From Lewinellaceae bacterium (lineage in GTDB: Bacteria > Bacteroidota > Bacteroidia > Chitinophagales > Saprospiraceae), in NCBI GenBank assembly GCA_016710765.1, contig JADJUJ010000008.1:186001-250000 (forward strand): 64,000 nucleotides of DNA, read 5' to 3'. The notes beneath the pieces are model-generated. The model had not been told where the DNA came from. It was given only the letters and a program-made list of their open reading frames with translations, and ran no database searches. The stretch's first letter is position 1; every line of letters begins with the position of its first letter. Of this stretch, positions 37,128-45,567 are shown piece after piece. The translations under genes and the position numbers were made by a program.

Positions 37128-37330
37128 CAGCAGTGGACGCAGATGTTTTGCTTTGCAAAAATCGGCGCGTGTACGATAATGCAAAAACCACGTTGGCCCA
37201 CGACGAGTGGTGAACTTATACAGTGTTTCAAAAAAAATCGGTTTTGTGCTGCCGCAGATGTTTGCGAAGCAATACATCTGCGGTTGCTGCGAGATCTGCG
37301 GGACAATCTTTCGCGTAGCAAATCGGAAAA
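37128..37330 (-). repeat. CGCAGATG-type palindromic repeats
   Basis: Two modules: GACGCAGATGTTTTGCTTTG (about 37137) and, at 37251-37325, CCGCAGATGTTTGCGAAGC with its imperfect complement CATCTGCGG, followed by GAGATCTGCGGGACAAT. The second is the inverted counterpart of 4041-4124. Confidence 0.65.
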
Positions 37331-37386
37331 CCAAAAACGAAGTTGGTCCACCATCAGGCTTGGTCTGAAAATTAATTTAAAAACAT

Positions 37387-37416
37387 TTTGTTTTTAAATT
37401 GGAATCATTACCTTTG
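37387..37416 (+). promoter_or_regulatory. Bacteroidota sigma-A promoter for the VOC gene
   Basis: TTTG (37387-37390), an 18-bp spacer and TACCTTTG (37409-37416) match the TTTG/TAnnTTTG consensus. The ATG follows 21 bp downstream, leaving a leader of roughly 15 bases. Confidence 0.65.
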
Positions 37417-37437
37417 AAACAACAAACAAATCATAGT

Positions 37438-37815
37438 ATGGAGAACAAGTTCCTCGGCTTGCGCACCTGTTTGTACCGGGTGCCCGACCTTGCCGCTGCC
37501 ACCAAATGGTACACTGAAATCCTGGGAATAAAGCCCTATTTTGAGGAAGTGTTTTATGTCGGCTTCAATGTTGGCGGCTATGAACTGGGCTTGGAGCCTG
37601 AAGAAGGCGATAAGCGCGCTGGCCTGGGTGGTGTCACCTGCTATTGGGGCGTCGACCATGTTGCGGAACATTTTGCTGCATTGCTGGCAGCCGGCGCCAA
37701 ACCCTTCGAAGTGCCAAACGATGTGGGCAGCGGGATCATTGTCGCCACGGTGCTGGACCCCTGGGGAAATGCATTTGGCCTGATTCACAATCCGCATTTT
37801 AACTTGCCCTCCTGA
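37438..37815 (+). CDS. VOC-family glyoxalase-like protein
   Basis: The start MENKFLGLRTCLYRVPDLAA is 21 bp behind a good promoter. 125 residues of VOC fold: CLYRVPDLAAATKWYTEIL (first module), YVGFNVGGYELGLEPEEG, CYWGVDHVAEHF, and VATVLDPWGNAFGLIHNPHF (last strand). The usual His of the first strand is replaced (LRTCLYRVPD), so canonical glyoxalase I metal binding is doubtful. It is followed by a SnoaL-like and a YjbR gene in the same direction, spaced 30 bp and overlapping by 10 bp respectively, so they are a small operon of single-domain proteins. Confidence 0.85.
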   Translation: MENKFLGLRTCLYRVPDLAAATKWYTEILGIKPYFEEVFYVGFNVGGYELGLEPEEGDKRAGLGGVTCYWGVDHVAEHFAALLAAGAKPFEVPNDVGSGIIVATVLDPWGNAFGLIHNPHFNLPS

Positions 37816-37845
37816 ACTTTTTCACCCAATTAAATACCTAAATCC

Positions 37846-38220
37846 GTGACAACAGCACAAATTGCACAACAATTGGTGGAACACATGCGCCAAAACCAGT
37901 TCCCGGAGGCGTATGCCAATTTATTTACCCCCGATTTTGAAAGCATCGAACCAGCAGGCGCGCCATTTCCAATAGCCATTGGCGTGGCCGGGCTCAAGCC
38001 CCGCATCGACATGACCCATGCACGCTTGAAGTCTTTTGTTTCGGGCTATTATGGTGATCCTATTGTTGCGGGTGATTATTTCTCGCTTGCCATGGGTTTT
38101 GAAGCGGTAACGGTAGACGACGAGCAAGTCAAATTTGACGAAATTTGCGTGTATGAAGTGAAAGACGGCCGCATTATTCGGGAACAGTTTTTTTACACCC
38201 CTGGCGCTCCATGGATATAG
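37846..38220 (+). CDS. SnoaL-like (NTF2 superfamily) protein
   Basis: 124 residues starting with GTG (MTTAQIAQQLVEHMRQNQFP). The cone-shaped NTF2 fold pattern is visible: AYANLFTPDFESIEP after two helices, then VSGYYGDPIVAGDYFSLAMG, and the final strands QVKFDEICVYEVKDGRIIRE QFFY. Members include cyclases, isomerases and many proteins of unknown activity. An uncharacterised role beside the VOC and YjbR proteins is all that can be said. Its last 10 bp overlap the next start. Confidence 0.75.
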   Translation: MTTAQIAQQLVEHMRQNQFPEAYANLFTPDFESIEPAGAPFPIAIGVAGLKPRIDMTHARLKSFVSGYYGDPIVAGDYFSLAMGFEAVTVDDEQVKFDEICVYEVKDGRIIREQFFYTPGAPWI

Positions 38221-38618
38221 AAAGCTTGCGCACCTATTGTTTGACGCTACCTGGCGCTACCGAAGCCATTCGATGGGAACATCACCTCAATTTTTACATC
38301 GGGGGTAAAATGTTTTGCATCAGTACGCTCGATGCCGATGGTCGCGTGTCCTTTCGGGTGCCCGATGAGGATTACGATGAAATGTCGTCCCGGCCGTATA
38401 CGGTTCCCAGCGCCTACCTTGCCAGAAGCAAATGGGTAATGGTTGGCGCGTTTGATGACTTAAGCGATCAGGAATGGCAGTTTTACCTGCGTCAGAGCTA
38501 CGGAATCATCAGGTCCAGGTTGCCTAAAAAAGTACAGGCGGGCTTGCCTGTTTGGGAAGGGTATATTATTCGGCCCGGTTACAATGCGCTGGTTGCGCCG
38601 GAACTGATTCAAAATTGA
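38211..38618 (+). CDS. MmcQ/YjbR-family protein
   Basis: 135 residues. Family signature: MDIESLRTYCLTLPGATEAI, followed by IGGKMFCISTLDADGRVSFR (the CyaY-like beta-sheet) and a C-terminal DQEWQFYLRQSYGIIRSRLP helix. Proposed to bind DNA in some members; the function is not established. The start lies within the end of the SnoaL gene (10-bp overlap), indicating coupling. The next 304 bp (38619-38922) contain no gene; a CATCTTTG box at 38907-38914 may be the -7 element of the sigma remnant that follows. Confidence 0.85.
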   Translation: MDIESLRTYCLTLPGATEAIRWEHHLNFYIGGKMFCISTLDADGRVSFRVPDEDYDEMSSRPYTVPSAYLARSKWVMVGAFDDLSDQEWQFYLRQSYGIIRSRLPKKVQAGLPVWEGYIIRPGYNALVAPELIQN

Positions 38619-38922
38619 CAAAACTGAACAATCCCAGATCTTGACTTGTTTGAAACAGTCGACATTGCTACAATTGGCTGAAATTTTTTGGCGTCCGCCT
38701 GGTTCCTCTATGCGTCCGATGCGCGCGATTTATGTGTTCAGGAATTTCAATTTAGGCTTTTATCCGTTTTGTTAAACGCCAAATGCATGGCGGGAATTTT
38801 GATGGTCCTCGCTTTCTTAAATCACGCAGTAGTTTGGAGTATGATTTTCCGGCTGTAAAATGGAAGTTCAAATGCCGACAAAAAGTTATTCATCACCCTA
38901 AAATTGCATCTTTGTCCCTGTA

Positions 38923-39174
38923 ATGGGGAAAGACAACATTAACCAGGAAGCCCTGGTACAACGCCTTATTCGGCAGGATCCACAGGCGCTGTCCGAGCTG
39001 TATGACCACTACAGTAGTGCATTGTTCGGTATCGTGCTGCGCATCGTGCAGTCGGAAGCGTTGGCAGAGCAAGTGCTGCAGGATGCCTTCATGAAGGTAT
39101 GGAAACGCATTGGCGATTATGATGCCGGGAAAGGGCGGCTGTTTACCTGGCTGCAAGTCTGGCCACCTGCCTGA
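38923..39174 (+). pseudogene. ECF sigma factor remnant (regions 1-2 only)
   Basis: The 83 codons encode a typical ECF N-terminus: QEALVQRLIRQDPQALSELY, VLRIVQSEALAEQVLQDAFM and KVWKRIGDYDAGKGRLFTWL. It then runs out of frame near 39155. A frame change adds SLATCLMVLS but nothing resembling region 4 follows, so the DNA-binding half is absent. This differs from the one-base breaks elsewhere in the window: here the 3' part of the gene is really missing. The 370 bp up to 39545 hold no recognisable gene. Confidence 0.75.
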
Positions 39175-39545
39175 TGGTCTTGTCTTTTGACCTTTGCCAA
39201 ACCAGCAGCAGCGTAAACACCCGTATTTCAAATTTTGAATTGAAAACACCGGCAGCCATCCTTTTGGACTGGATTATTGCAAATCACGCAACAAGCATTG
39301 CTGGTAGCGTGTTCAATGAGTAAATGTCTTCGTTGCGGAAACCTCAGCCCCATTGTTGTTGGCCTTAATCGGACAATTTCCCCAATTTGTCTTAATTTCA
39401 GGCACGCTGCCACTGCTTAGCAGCATATTTGTATCATTACTCAACACGCAACATGTCACTACGCAAATCACTACGCAATTTTTCTGTGCTGCAATCCATC
39501 TGGACTGCCATACTATTTGAATATCACCTTCGCCAATCCCATAAT

Positions 39546-40127
39546 ATGCTACACGAAGATAAAACCGCAAAAGCCAACGAGATCATCCGCAACCACGTAG
39601 GGTTTTCGATGGGAGCCGCACTGGTTCCTTTTCCCGGAGCGGATTTGTTGGCGGTTAGTGCAGTGCAACTGAACATGCTGCGCCAACTGGCCCAATTGTA
39701 CAATCTGGGCTTTATCGATTCCTTGGGGAAAAACGTTATTTCTGCAGTAGTTGGCAGCAGTGCTGCCCGGCTGGGCGCCAGTTTGATCAAAGCCATTCCT
39801 GGCGTGGGGACCGTTATTGGTGAGTTGAGCATGCCTGTACTTTCGGGTGCTTCCACCTTTGCGCTGGGCAAGGCGTTGGCTGTCCATTTTCACAGCGGCG
39901 GCACGCTGGAAGACCTTGATATTCGGAAGGCCAAAAGCGTGTACGATGAAGAAATAGTAAGCGGCAAAGATATTGCCGACGAAATCAGCAAGATGGGCCC
40001 AGCCATGAAATCACCGGCTGATGAGGCGATCGATAAAATTCGGAAACTCTCCGAATTGAAGTCGGAAGGCGTGCTGAGCGAGGAGGAATTTACGCAACTT
40101 AAAACGCGCCTGCTCGAACAAATCTGA
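39546..40127 (+). CDS. DUF697 membrane-associated protein with C-terminal SHOCT domain
   Basis: The start MLHEDKTAKANEIIRNHVGF is the usual DUF697 opening; the frame is open upstream but lacks conserved sequence. DUF697 core: SMGAALVPFPGADLLAVSAV, LNMLRQLAQLYNLGF, then a Gly-rich hydrophobic region (SSAARLGASLIKAIPGVGTV IGELSMP). The last ~35 residues (IDKIRKLSELKSEGVLSEEE FTQLKTRLL) are a SHOCT motif. DUF697 proteins are often linked to GTPases or mechanosensitive functions, but no partner is adjacent. It precedes the flippase gene by 45 bp. Confidence 0.82.
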   Translation: MLHEDKTAKANEIIRNHVGFSMGAALVPFPGADLLAVSAVQLNMLRQLAQLYNLGFIDSLGKNVISAVVGSSAARLGASLIKAIPGVGTVIGELSMPVLSGASTFALGKALAVHFHSGGTLEDLDIRKAKSVYDEEIVSGKDIADEISKMGPAMKSPADEAIDKIRKLSELKSEGVLSEEEFTQLKTRLLEQI

Positions 40128-40172
40128 TTTTCCCCCGGAAAATAGCAACTTTGCATCCATTAAACGGATGCT

Positions 40173-41489
40173 TTGAGCCGACTTTCAACCCTTTACCAGC
40201 AAATTTTTTCCCTGAGTACCACCAGGGCCTTGCAACTGTACCAGATCCTGCGTCAGGGTGCTGTGATAGGTACGAGCATTGCACTGGCCAAAAGCGGCTT
40301 GTCAACAGCCGATATCGGCGTCTATGAAACGCTGTTGTACATCGGGGCTGTGCTCAGTTTTTTCTGGGTAAACGGACTGTTGCAGGCCATGACCCCGGTG
40401 TATAGCCAGCTGCCGGCGTCGGATAAGCAGCATTTCTTTTTCAATGTTTTCCTGGTTTTTGCTGCCTTGTCGTTCGGGCTGGGCGCCTTGTTACTGTTGG
40501 GCGGCAGTTGGGTGGTTCCTCTATTGACAGGCCTCAAAACGGTACCGTATTACCAGCTTTTTTGCTGGTATTTGCTGTTGCAACTGCCTTCTTATCCCGT
40601 CGAGTATATTTATTTGCTGCGCAAAAAAGCGCGTTCCATCGTCGCCTGGGGATGGCATCCTTTCGGACTTCAAATCCTGGCAGTGGTGCTGCCCTTGTTG
40701 CTGGGATACGGTTTGCAGGAAAGCATGCAGTCCCTGGTTGCCCTGGGCGTACTTCGGTTGCTGTGGACCCTGCTGCTGCTGCTGCGCCTGGGCGGACTGG
40801 TGTGGCGCTTCGATTTGATACAGCGCTACCTCCGCTTTGGATGGCCGCTGATGCTCAATGTGACCGTCGGTAACCTGGTACTGTTGTTCGACAACTGGCT
40901 GGCTGGCTGGTGGTACCGCGACGAGGCGGTTTTTGCCGTGTTTCGATACGGTTCCCGCGAACTGCCCCTGGCGCAGGCCCTGGCTACGGCCCTGGGGGTA
41001 GCCATTATTCCACGTCTGGTGGAGGATTGGGAAGCTGGCATGGCCGATTTAAAGGCCATGAGCCGCCGCTTGTTTCACCTGCTGTTTCCGCTCACTATCC
41101 TGTTTCTGTTCATCAGCAAACCCCTGTTTCCGCTTGTTTTCAACCCGGATTTTGCGGTCAGCGCCCCCTTGTTCAACATTTACCTCTTGATCACCGCCAG
41201 CAGGGTATTGTTGCCCAATTCCATGGTTTTGGCCAAAGGAGAACCCCGCATCATCTTGTTCATTGGCCTGGCTGAGCTGGCGCTAAAAATCCTCCTTGGT
41301 TTTGTGTTCATCTATTTTTGGGGCCTGGTGGGCCTGGCCTGGTCGGCCGTACTGGCGTTTGCGCTGGAGAAAGTGTTGATGGGCCTGTACCTGTACCGCA
41401 AACACGACATCCTGCCTGAGCGCTGGCTGGACTGGAAAGTGTATGGGGTGTACGTGGTGCTGATGGTGGTGGCGTATTGGGTGGTGTGA
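40173..41489 (+). CDS. Polysaccharide flippase (Wzx/MATE-like) membrane protein
   Basis: 438 residues starting with TTG (MSRLSTLYQQIFSL). About 12 hydrophobic helices are visible. The N-terminal amphipathic stretch TRALQLYQILRQGAVIGTSI plus ADIGVYETLLYIGAVLSFFW, and later FDNWLAGWWYRDEAVFAVFR YGSREL, match the lipid-linked oligosaccharide flippase superfamily (Wzx/RfbX). It would translocate a polyprenol-linked sugar across the inner membrane. No glycosyltransferase cluster is adjacent (the nearest is at 54 kb). The following 740 bp contain only repeats and a terminator. Confidence 0.82.
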   Translation: MSRLSTLYQQIFSLSTTRALQLYQILRQGAVIGTSIALAKSGLSTADIGVYETLLYIGAVLSFFWVNGLLQAMTPVYSQLPASDKQHFFFNVFLVFAALSFGLGALLLLGGSWVVPLLTGLKTVPYYQLFCWYLLLQLPSYPVEYIYLLRKKARSIVAWGWHPFGLQILAVVLPLLLGYGLQESMQSLVALGVLRLLWTLLLLLRLGGLVWRFDLIQRYLRFGWPLMLNVTVGNLVLLFDNWLAGWWYRDEAVFAVFRYGSRELPLAQALATALGVAIIPRLVEDWEAGMADLKAMSRRLFHLLFPLTILFLFISKPLFPLVFNPDFAVSAPLFNIYLLITASRVLLPNSMVLAKGEPRIILFIGLAELALKILLGFVFIYFWGLVGLAWSAVLAFALEKVLMGLYLYRKHDILPERWLDWKVYGVYVVLMVVAYWVV

Positions 41490-41531
41490 TGGGGGCTATA
41501 TAATGCTGAACCCAGTAGGGGTGTTCACACT

Positions 41532-41692
41532 TATACTCGAAATAAAGTGGTTTGCGAATGCTCTCTTGTCCTCAGCCCTACTGGTTGCGTTATAAATACT
41601 TGCCGATGCGCTACATCGTCTGCGTTTTATGCCTTACCATCAGAACTGATGACTGCGCGATTATTTTCGCAAACCGCCTTACTTCGAGTATA
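41532..41692. mobile_element. 161-bp MITE-like element, copy C
   Basis: Third copy of the element at 3859-4018, same orientation, with ends TATACTCGAAATAAAGTGG and CTTACTTCGAGTATA. It lies 42 bp after the flippase stop. It is the most diverged of the three. Confidence 0.85.
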
Positions 41693-41789
41693 AATATATC
41701 ACCCTGCCTGAAGCGGGGTTCTTCTCGATTTTGAATCCGGTAATTATAGTTTGTCACGCTTTCAGGGTTTTGTAGTTGCCGTTGTAAAA

Positions 41790-42114
41790 ATCCTTCGGGC
41801 TACGGCTTACCTACAACTTTACGGTTTTGGATTTTTAGGCCAGTAGGGCCGGCATTATTGTAGCATTGCGTGTCCAATTAACCGGAATGCCGTAGGCATG
41901 GCATTTCAATGTTTACGATTTATGGTTGTTATCGTTCGAAACAGCCAAAAATTGCGCCTATAAATGTAAAATTTGTCCAATATTCAGCTGCTCAATGCCA
42001 TGCCTACGGCATTCCAGACCAAGATCTACTGCATGCTACAATAATATAGGCCCTACGGGCCTACAATCAGACGTTGTAATTTTTTGTATAAACCGTAGCC
42101 CGAAGGGGTGGCAA
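41790..42114 (+). repeat. Nested-palindrome interspersed repeat, copy 2
   Basis: Inverted homologue of 2681-2999. Inner arms GGAATGCCGTAGGCATGGCA (41884-41903) and the complement (about 41995-42014); middle arms TTAGGCCAGTAGGGCCGGCA and ATAGGCCCTACGGGCCTA; outer arms CCTTCGGGCTACGG and CCGTAGCCCGAAGG. The non-palindromic centre (TTTCAATGTT...AAATTTGTCCAA) is also shared. Confidence 0.85.
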
Positions 42115-42174
42115 ATTATAGAAAACCGGCTCCTCCGTTCAATCCAACCCCGCCTTGGGCGAGGGGGGCATAAA

Positions 42175-42200
42175 AAAGCCCGGACAACTGTCCAGGCTTT
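42175..42200 (-). terminator. Terminator of the ABC permease gene
   Basis: On the minus strand AAAGCCTGGACAGTTGTCCGGGCTTT is followed by TTTT. It lies 28 bp after the permease stop. Confidence 0.75.
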
Positions 42201-42227
42201 AATCTCTTGTTGTGGCTCGAACCAGCA

Positions 42228-43457
42228 TCACTCCCTTCTAATCGCCTCCACCGGGGTCAGTTTTGAGGCCTTGATAGCCGGGTAGGTGCCAAAAATTACG
42301 CCGATCAACACCGCTACGATCAGTACCACCAATCCGGAACTCCAGCTCAGGGAGGCATGGAAAGGTACTTCCGCAAAATGCCGAACGAGCGGAACAGCAA
42401 TGGCCATAAATCCTGTCCCCAGCAGCAGCCCCAGGAAACAGCCCAGCATAGAGATCACCAGCGCCTCCGATAAAAACTGCAAGGCAATGCTCCGGCGCTT
42501 GGCGCCCAGGGCTTTTCGAATACCGATTTCCCGCGTCCGTTCTGTAATCGACATCAGCAGTACATTCATCACGCCGATGCCGCCCACCAGCACCGCAATG
42601 CCAGTAATCATGCCCATGATGATTTTAAACACCATAATGGCTTTTTTAAATTGGTCAAGCCGGAAATCGTTGGTAATAATCTGGTAGTTCTTTTTTCCGC
42701 CCGCCACATTTTTATCCAGCCAGTTTTCCATGTCCTTTTTTACCATTTGGGTCTCTTCGGCTTTTTGGGCTTCCAAAACCAGGGTAGGGGGGGCTTGGGT
42801 CAAAGCATCTGCTGAAAAGCCATACAGGGGCAAGTAGGCAATTGGCGTATTGTCCATTGGGTTGGTTTGTTTCAAAATGCCAGCAATGCGAAAACGGGTT
42901 TGTTCCAGCTGCAGTGTTTGTCCCACCAGCGCCCCAATCTGTGTTGTATCATGGGAAAAGCGCTTCGCCAGGTTTTCCGACAACAGGATCAGGGAATCTC
43001 TTTGTTGAAAATTTTGCTTTGAAAAAAGCGATCCGGCCACCATCTTGGTGGTGTCGGGGAAATAAATTTGCCGTACGCCTTTGATCTCAGCGGGTTTGCG
43101 CAGCGTATCGCCCACCAAAGCAAGGTAGTTTCGTTGACCTGTTTCCAATTGTATGCGCGCCTTGTCTTTGAAAATGGAATCCAGCACTTGCGCATCGTCT
43201 TCGGTAAATGGCCTGATGTGCTCTTTTTTCATATACAACCCATCCACCTCCTCGTTGGTGATGGTTTGTACAACAACCGCCGAAAGGTCGGTGGTGGAAG
43301 ATATTTGCTCCCGACCAAATTGCTCCATCCCATCACCCAGCGACAAAATGGCGACCAGCGCACCCACGCCTATGATGATGCCCAGGGTGGAAAGCAGGGT
43401 GTGGAAAAAATTGGCGCGCAAGGTGCGGATGGCTTCAAAAAGGGCGATTCTAAACAT
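42228..43457 (-). CDS. MacB-type ABC transporter permease (FtsX family)
   Basis: 409 residues with MacB architecture. The N-terminal helix is NFFHTLLSTLGIIIGVGALV. A large periplasmic MacB_PCD domain follows (~45-270: TTDLSAVVVQTI, GSLFSKQNFQQRDSLILLSE). The FtsX core has three helices: IIMGMITGIAVLVGGIGVMN, FLSEALVISMLGCFLGLLLG, and SSGLVVLIVAVLIGVIFGTY ending KASKLTPVEAIRRE. ERTREIGIRKALGAKR is the cytoplasmic coupling loop. No ATPase or membrane-fusion gene is adjacent, so the partner must lie elsewhere. Such systems export peptides, drugs or lipoproteins. A degenerate ACAATG/TGGCCAATGT repeat lies at its 5' side. Confidence 0.9.
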   Translation of the reverse strand: MFRIALFEAIRTLRANFFHTLLSTLGIIIGVGALVAILSLGDGMEQFGREQISSTTDLSAVVVQTITNEEVDGLYMKKEHIRPFTEDDAQVLDSIFKDKARIQLETGQRNYLALVGDTLRKPAEIKGVRQIYFPDTTKMVAGSLFSKQNFQQRDSLILLSENLAKRFSHDTTQIGALVGQTLQLEQTRFRIAGILKQTNPMDNTPIAYLPLYGFSADALTQAPPTLVLEAQKAEETQMVKKDMENWLDKNVAGGKKNYQIITNDFRLDQFKKAIMVFKIIMGMITGIAVLVGGIGVMNVLLMSITERTREIGIRKALGAKRRSIALQFLSEALVISMLGCFLGLLLGTGFMAIAVPLVRHFAEVPFHASLSWSSGLVVLIVAVLIGVIFGTYPAIKASKLTPVEAIRRE

Positions 43458-43462
43458 AATTT

Positions 43463-43570
43463 GAGTAATGTGGCCAATGTGAGTAATGAGGCCAATGGGG
43501 TTAATGTGGCCAATGTGAAAATGTGGTTAATGAAACAATGCAACAAGGTGACCAATGTTACAATGAAATC
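43463..43570. repeat. Degenerate short tandem repeats (GTAATGTGGCCAAT / ACAATG)
   Basis: About five imperfect copies of a (T)AATGTGGCCAATGTG unit, then GAAACAATGCAACAAGG-type sequence like the minisatellite at 25.7 kb. It occupies the leader of the ABC permease gene and the gap to cutC. Confidence 0.6.
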
Positions 43571-43632
43571 AATAATTTAAAAGATGTTGGTATAAAAATG
43601 TTAGACGAACGCTGGGGCGGCGCAGGATAGCA

Positions 43633-44346
43633 TTATTTGGAAAATGCGTTCAGGATGTTTTTGATTTCGGATGCTTCGCTGGTCCAGTAACCTTTTTCTA
43701 AACCCGGGATTTCTGCTTTGGCTGCGACTTGCGCTACCCACGCTTTGGCAGAACAATGAAACTCTTTGGCGCCGGTGAAGGCGGCTAATTCCCGGATGTT
43801 GGCGGCATTTACTCCGGCGCCGGGCATGATTTTAATGCTATCCTTGGCCAATTCAACCCACTCTTTCAATTGCTCCCGGCCCTCCCAGGCATTGGCGGCC
43901 TGGCCAGAGCTCAGAATACGGGAAAAGCCGCGCTCGGCCAGTTGGGGGATGGCAGTTTTGGGGTTGGCGGTAAAATCAAAGGCGCGATGGAAACTGAGGT
44001 CCATTCCGGAGGCAGCGTGACAGAGTTGGTCCAGCATCTTCCAATCGGGATCGCCATCGGGCGTCAGGGCGCCAATGACCACCCCTGCGGCGCCAGCATC
44101 GCGGCAAAATCGGATATCATCCACCATTTGTGCCAGCTCGAATGGCTGGTAGCAAAAATTGCCTTCCCGGGGTCGGATCAGCACCATGACTGGAATTTGG
44201 AGTGCTGCGCAGGCTTGGCGGATGGTGCCGGGTGAGGGCGTCAGCCCGCCAACACCCAACGCACTGCACAGTTCAATGCGGTGTGCACCGGCGGTTTGTG
44301 CGGTGAAGGCGGATTCCAGGTTGGCAGCGCAAATTTCTAGCAGCAT
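43633..44346 (-). CDS. cutC: CutC family protein
   Basis: The start MLLEICAANLESAFTAQTAG (44346) is the canonical CutC N-terminus; upstream in-frame codons are not conserved. A TIM-barrel protein of 237 residues with HRIELCSALGVGGLTPS, the VMVLIRPREGNFCY strand, GVVIGALTPDGDPD, DLSFHRAFDF and ILSSGQAANAWEG, all family signatures. CutC was linked to copper homeostasis, but a direct copper role is disputed for many members. It is divergent from the PorP gene, with 67 bp between the starts. Confidence 0.92.
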   Translation of the reverse strand: MLLEICAANLESAFTAQTAGAHRIELCSALGVGGLTPSPGTIRQACAALQIPVMVLIRPREGNFCYQPFELAQMVDDIRFCRDAGAAGVVIGALTPDGDPDWKMLDQLCHAASGMDLSFHRAFDFTANPKTAIPQLAERGFSRILSSGQAANAWEGREQLKEWVELAKDSIKIMPGAGVNAANIRELAAFTGAKEFHCSAKAWVAQVAAKAEIPGLEKGYWTSEASEIKNILNAFSK

Positions 44347-44413
44347 GGGATTGGGGGTGGATGAGAAGCAAAAATAATCGTTACCTTCGGGCATTGGCAT
44401 AAATTTTAATACC

Positions 44414-45350
44414 ATGCGTTATTTTTTACCTTTTGTCCTGTGTTTTGCCTCCACCGTGCTGTTACAGGCACAGGACCTCCACTATTCCCAACCCCAGATC
44501 AATCCCCTGCACTTCAATCCCGCGCAAACCGGGGTTTTCCGGGGCGACTGGCGGGTGTCGGGTCTTTACCGTAGTCAGTGGGAAAGTGTGCCGGTGCCTT
44601 ACCGGTCTCTTGCGGCTGGGTTACGATACCAAGGCGCTTCGCCTGGGGAACAATCTGCTCTCTGCCGGACTGTTGCTGCAGCACGATCAGGCAGGTGATG
44701 CCGCTTTGCGCTGGACCCAGCTGGGTGGACTGCTCTCTGCAGCCCATGCGCTGGGGAAGTCGGGGAGCCTATCGGTCGGATTTGGCGTAACGGCCATTCA
44801 ACGAAGTTTTAACATCGATCAATTGACCTTTAAAAACCAATGGGATGGAGATTTATTCAACGCTTCTTTGCCCAGTGGTGAGCAATTCAATCGCAGTTCG
44901 GGCATTCAGTCCAGTGTGTCTGCCGGCTTAAACTGGCATTATGAAAACGAGGAGACGCCGCGCAATACCATCAACCTGGGCGGCGCATTGTTGCACCTCA
45001 ACCGCCCTTCCATTAATTTTTCCGATGATGCGCAGTACCAGATGCCGGCCAGGATAACCGGGGCTGCTGCCGCTACCTGGATGATCAATGATGTCGCTGA
45101 CGTGGTTGGGCAGCTGCAGTTTCAACGGATGGGCGTCAACCAGGAAATGGTTGCAGCAACTGGTGTGCGTTACTGGCTCGATGAAACCGCCCTGCGCCTG
45201 ACCATGGGCTGGCGCGTTGGCGATGCCATCATTCCCGCCTTCCAACTGGAACGCGGCAGCTGGATTGCAGGACTGAGTTACGATTGGAACATCTCTAAGT
45301 TTGACATTGCTACCCAAAACAAGGGTGGTTTCGAAATTGGCCTCGTTTAA
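44414..45350 (+). CDS. PorP/SprF family type IX secretion outer-membrane protein, one frameshift
   Basis: Signal peptide MRYFLPFVLCFASTVLLQAQ, then the family signature DLHYSQPQINPLHFNPAQTG. The frame changes near 44610-44640 (PYRSLAAG, then YDTKALRLGNNLLSAGLLLQ), after which the barrel continues to FDIATQNKGGFEIGLV. PorP/SprF proteins form outer-membrane barrels that work with the T9SS or gliding machinery, and attach to PorE/PorM-type partners. A PorE-like gene follows in the same direction. A TACCTTCG box at about 44376-44383 is a possible -7 element. The break affects only one strand and is likely a sequence error. Confidence 0.85.
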
Positions 45351-45401
45351 CGCCATCCCGGCCGGTGCCGCAGTGGAGGTGATGAAGGTGTCCAGTGTTT
45401 T

Positions 45402-45476
45402 GGGGAGGAGGAGGAGATGGGGGGTTGAGGAGGTTGAGGAGATGGAGGAGATGAGGGGGGGGGGCATGGGAGGAGA
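45402..45476 (+). repeat. Purine-rich G tract
   Basis: About 75 bases almost entirely A and G on the plus strand (GGAGGAGGAGGAGATGGGGG, later a run of nine or more Gs), between the PorP and PorE-like genes. Long G runs can slip or form quadruplexes; here it is non-coding. Confidence 0.7.
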
Positions 45477-45567
45477 TATTATAAATACGAAATCAGGTTC
45501 AATTGCGTTTTAGGAAGCGCCATTCCCGTAAGGGAAACCAGTACTAATCACCCCACGAATACGATTT

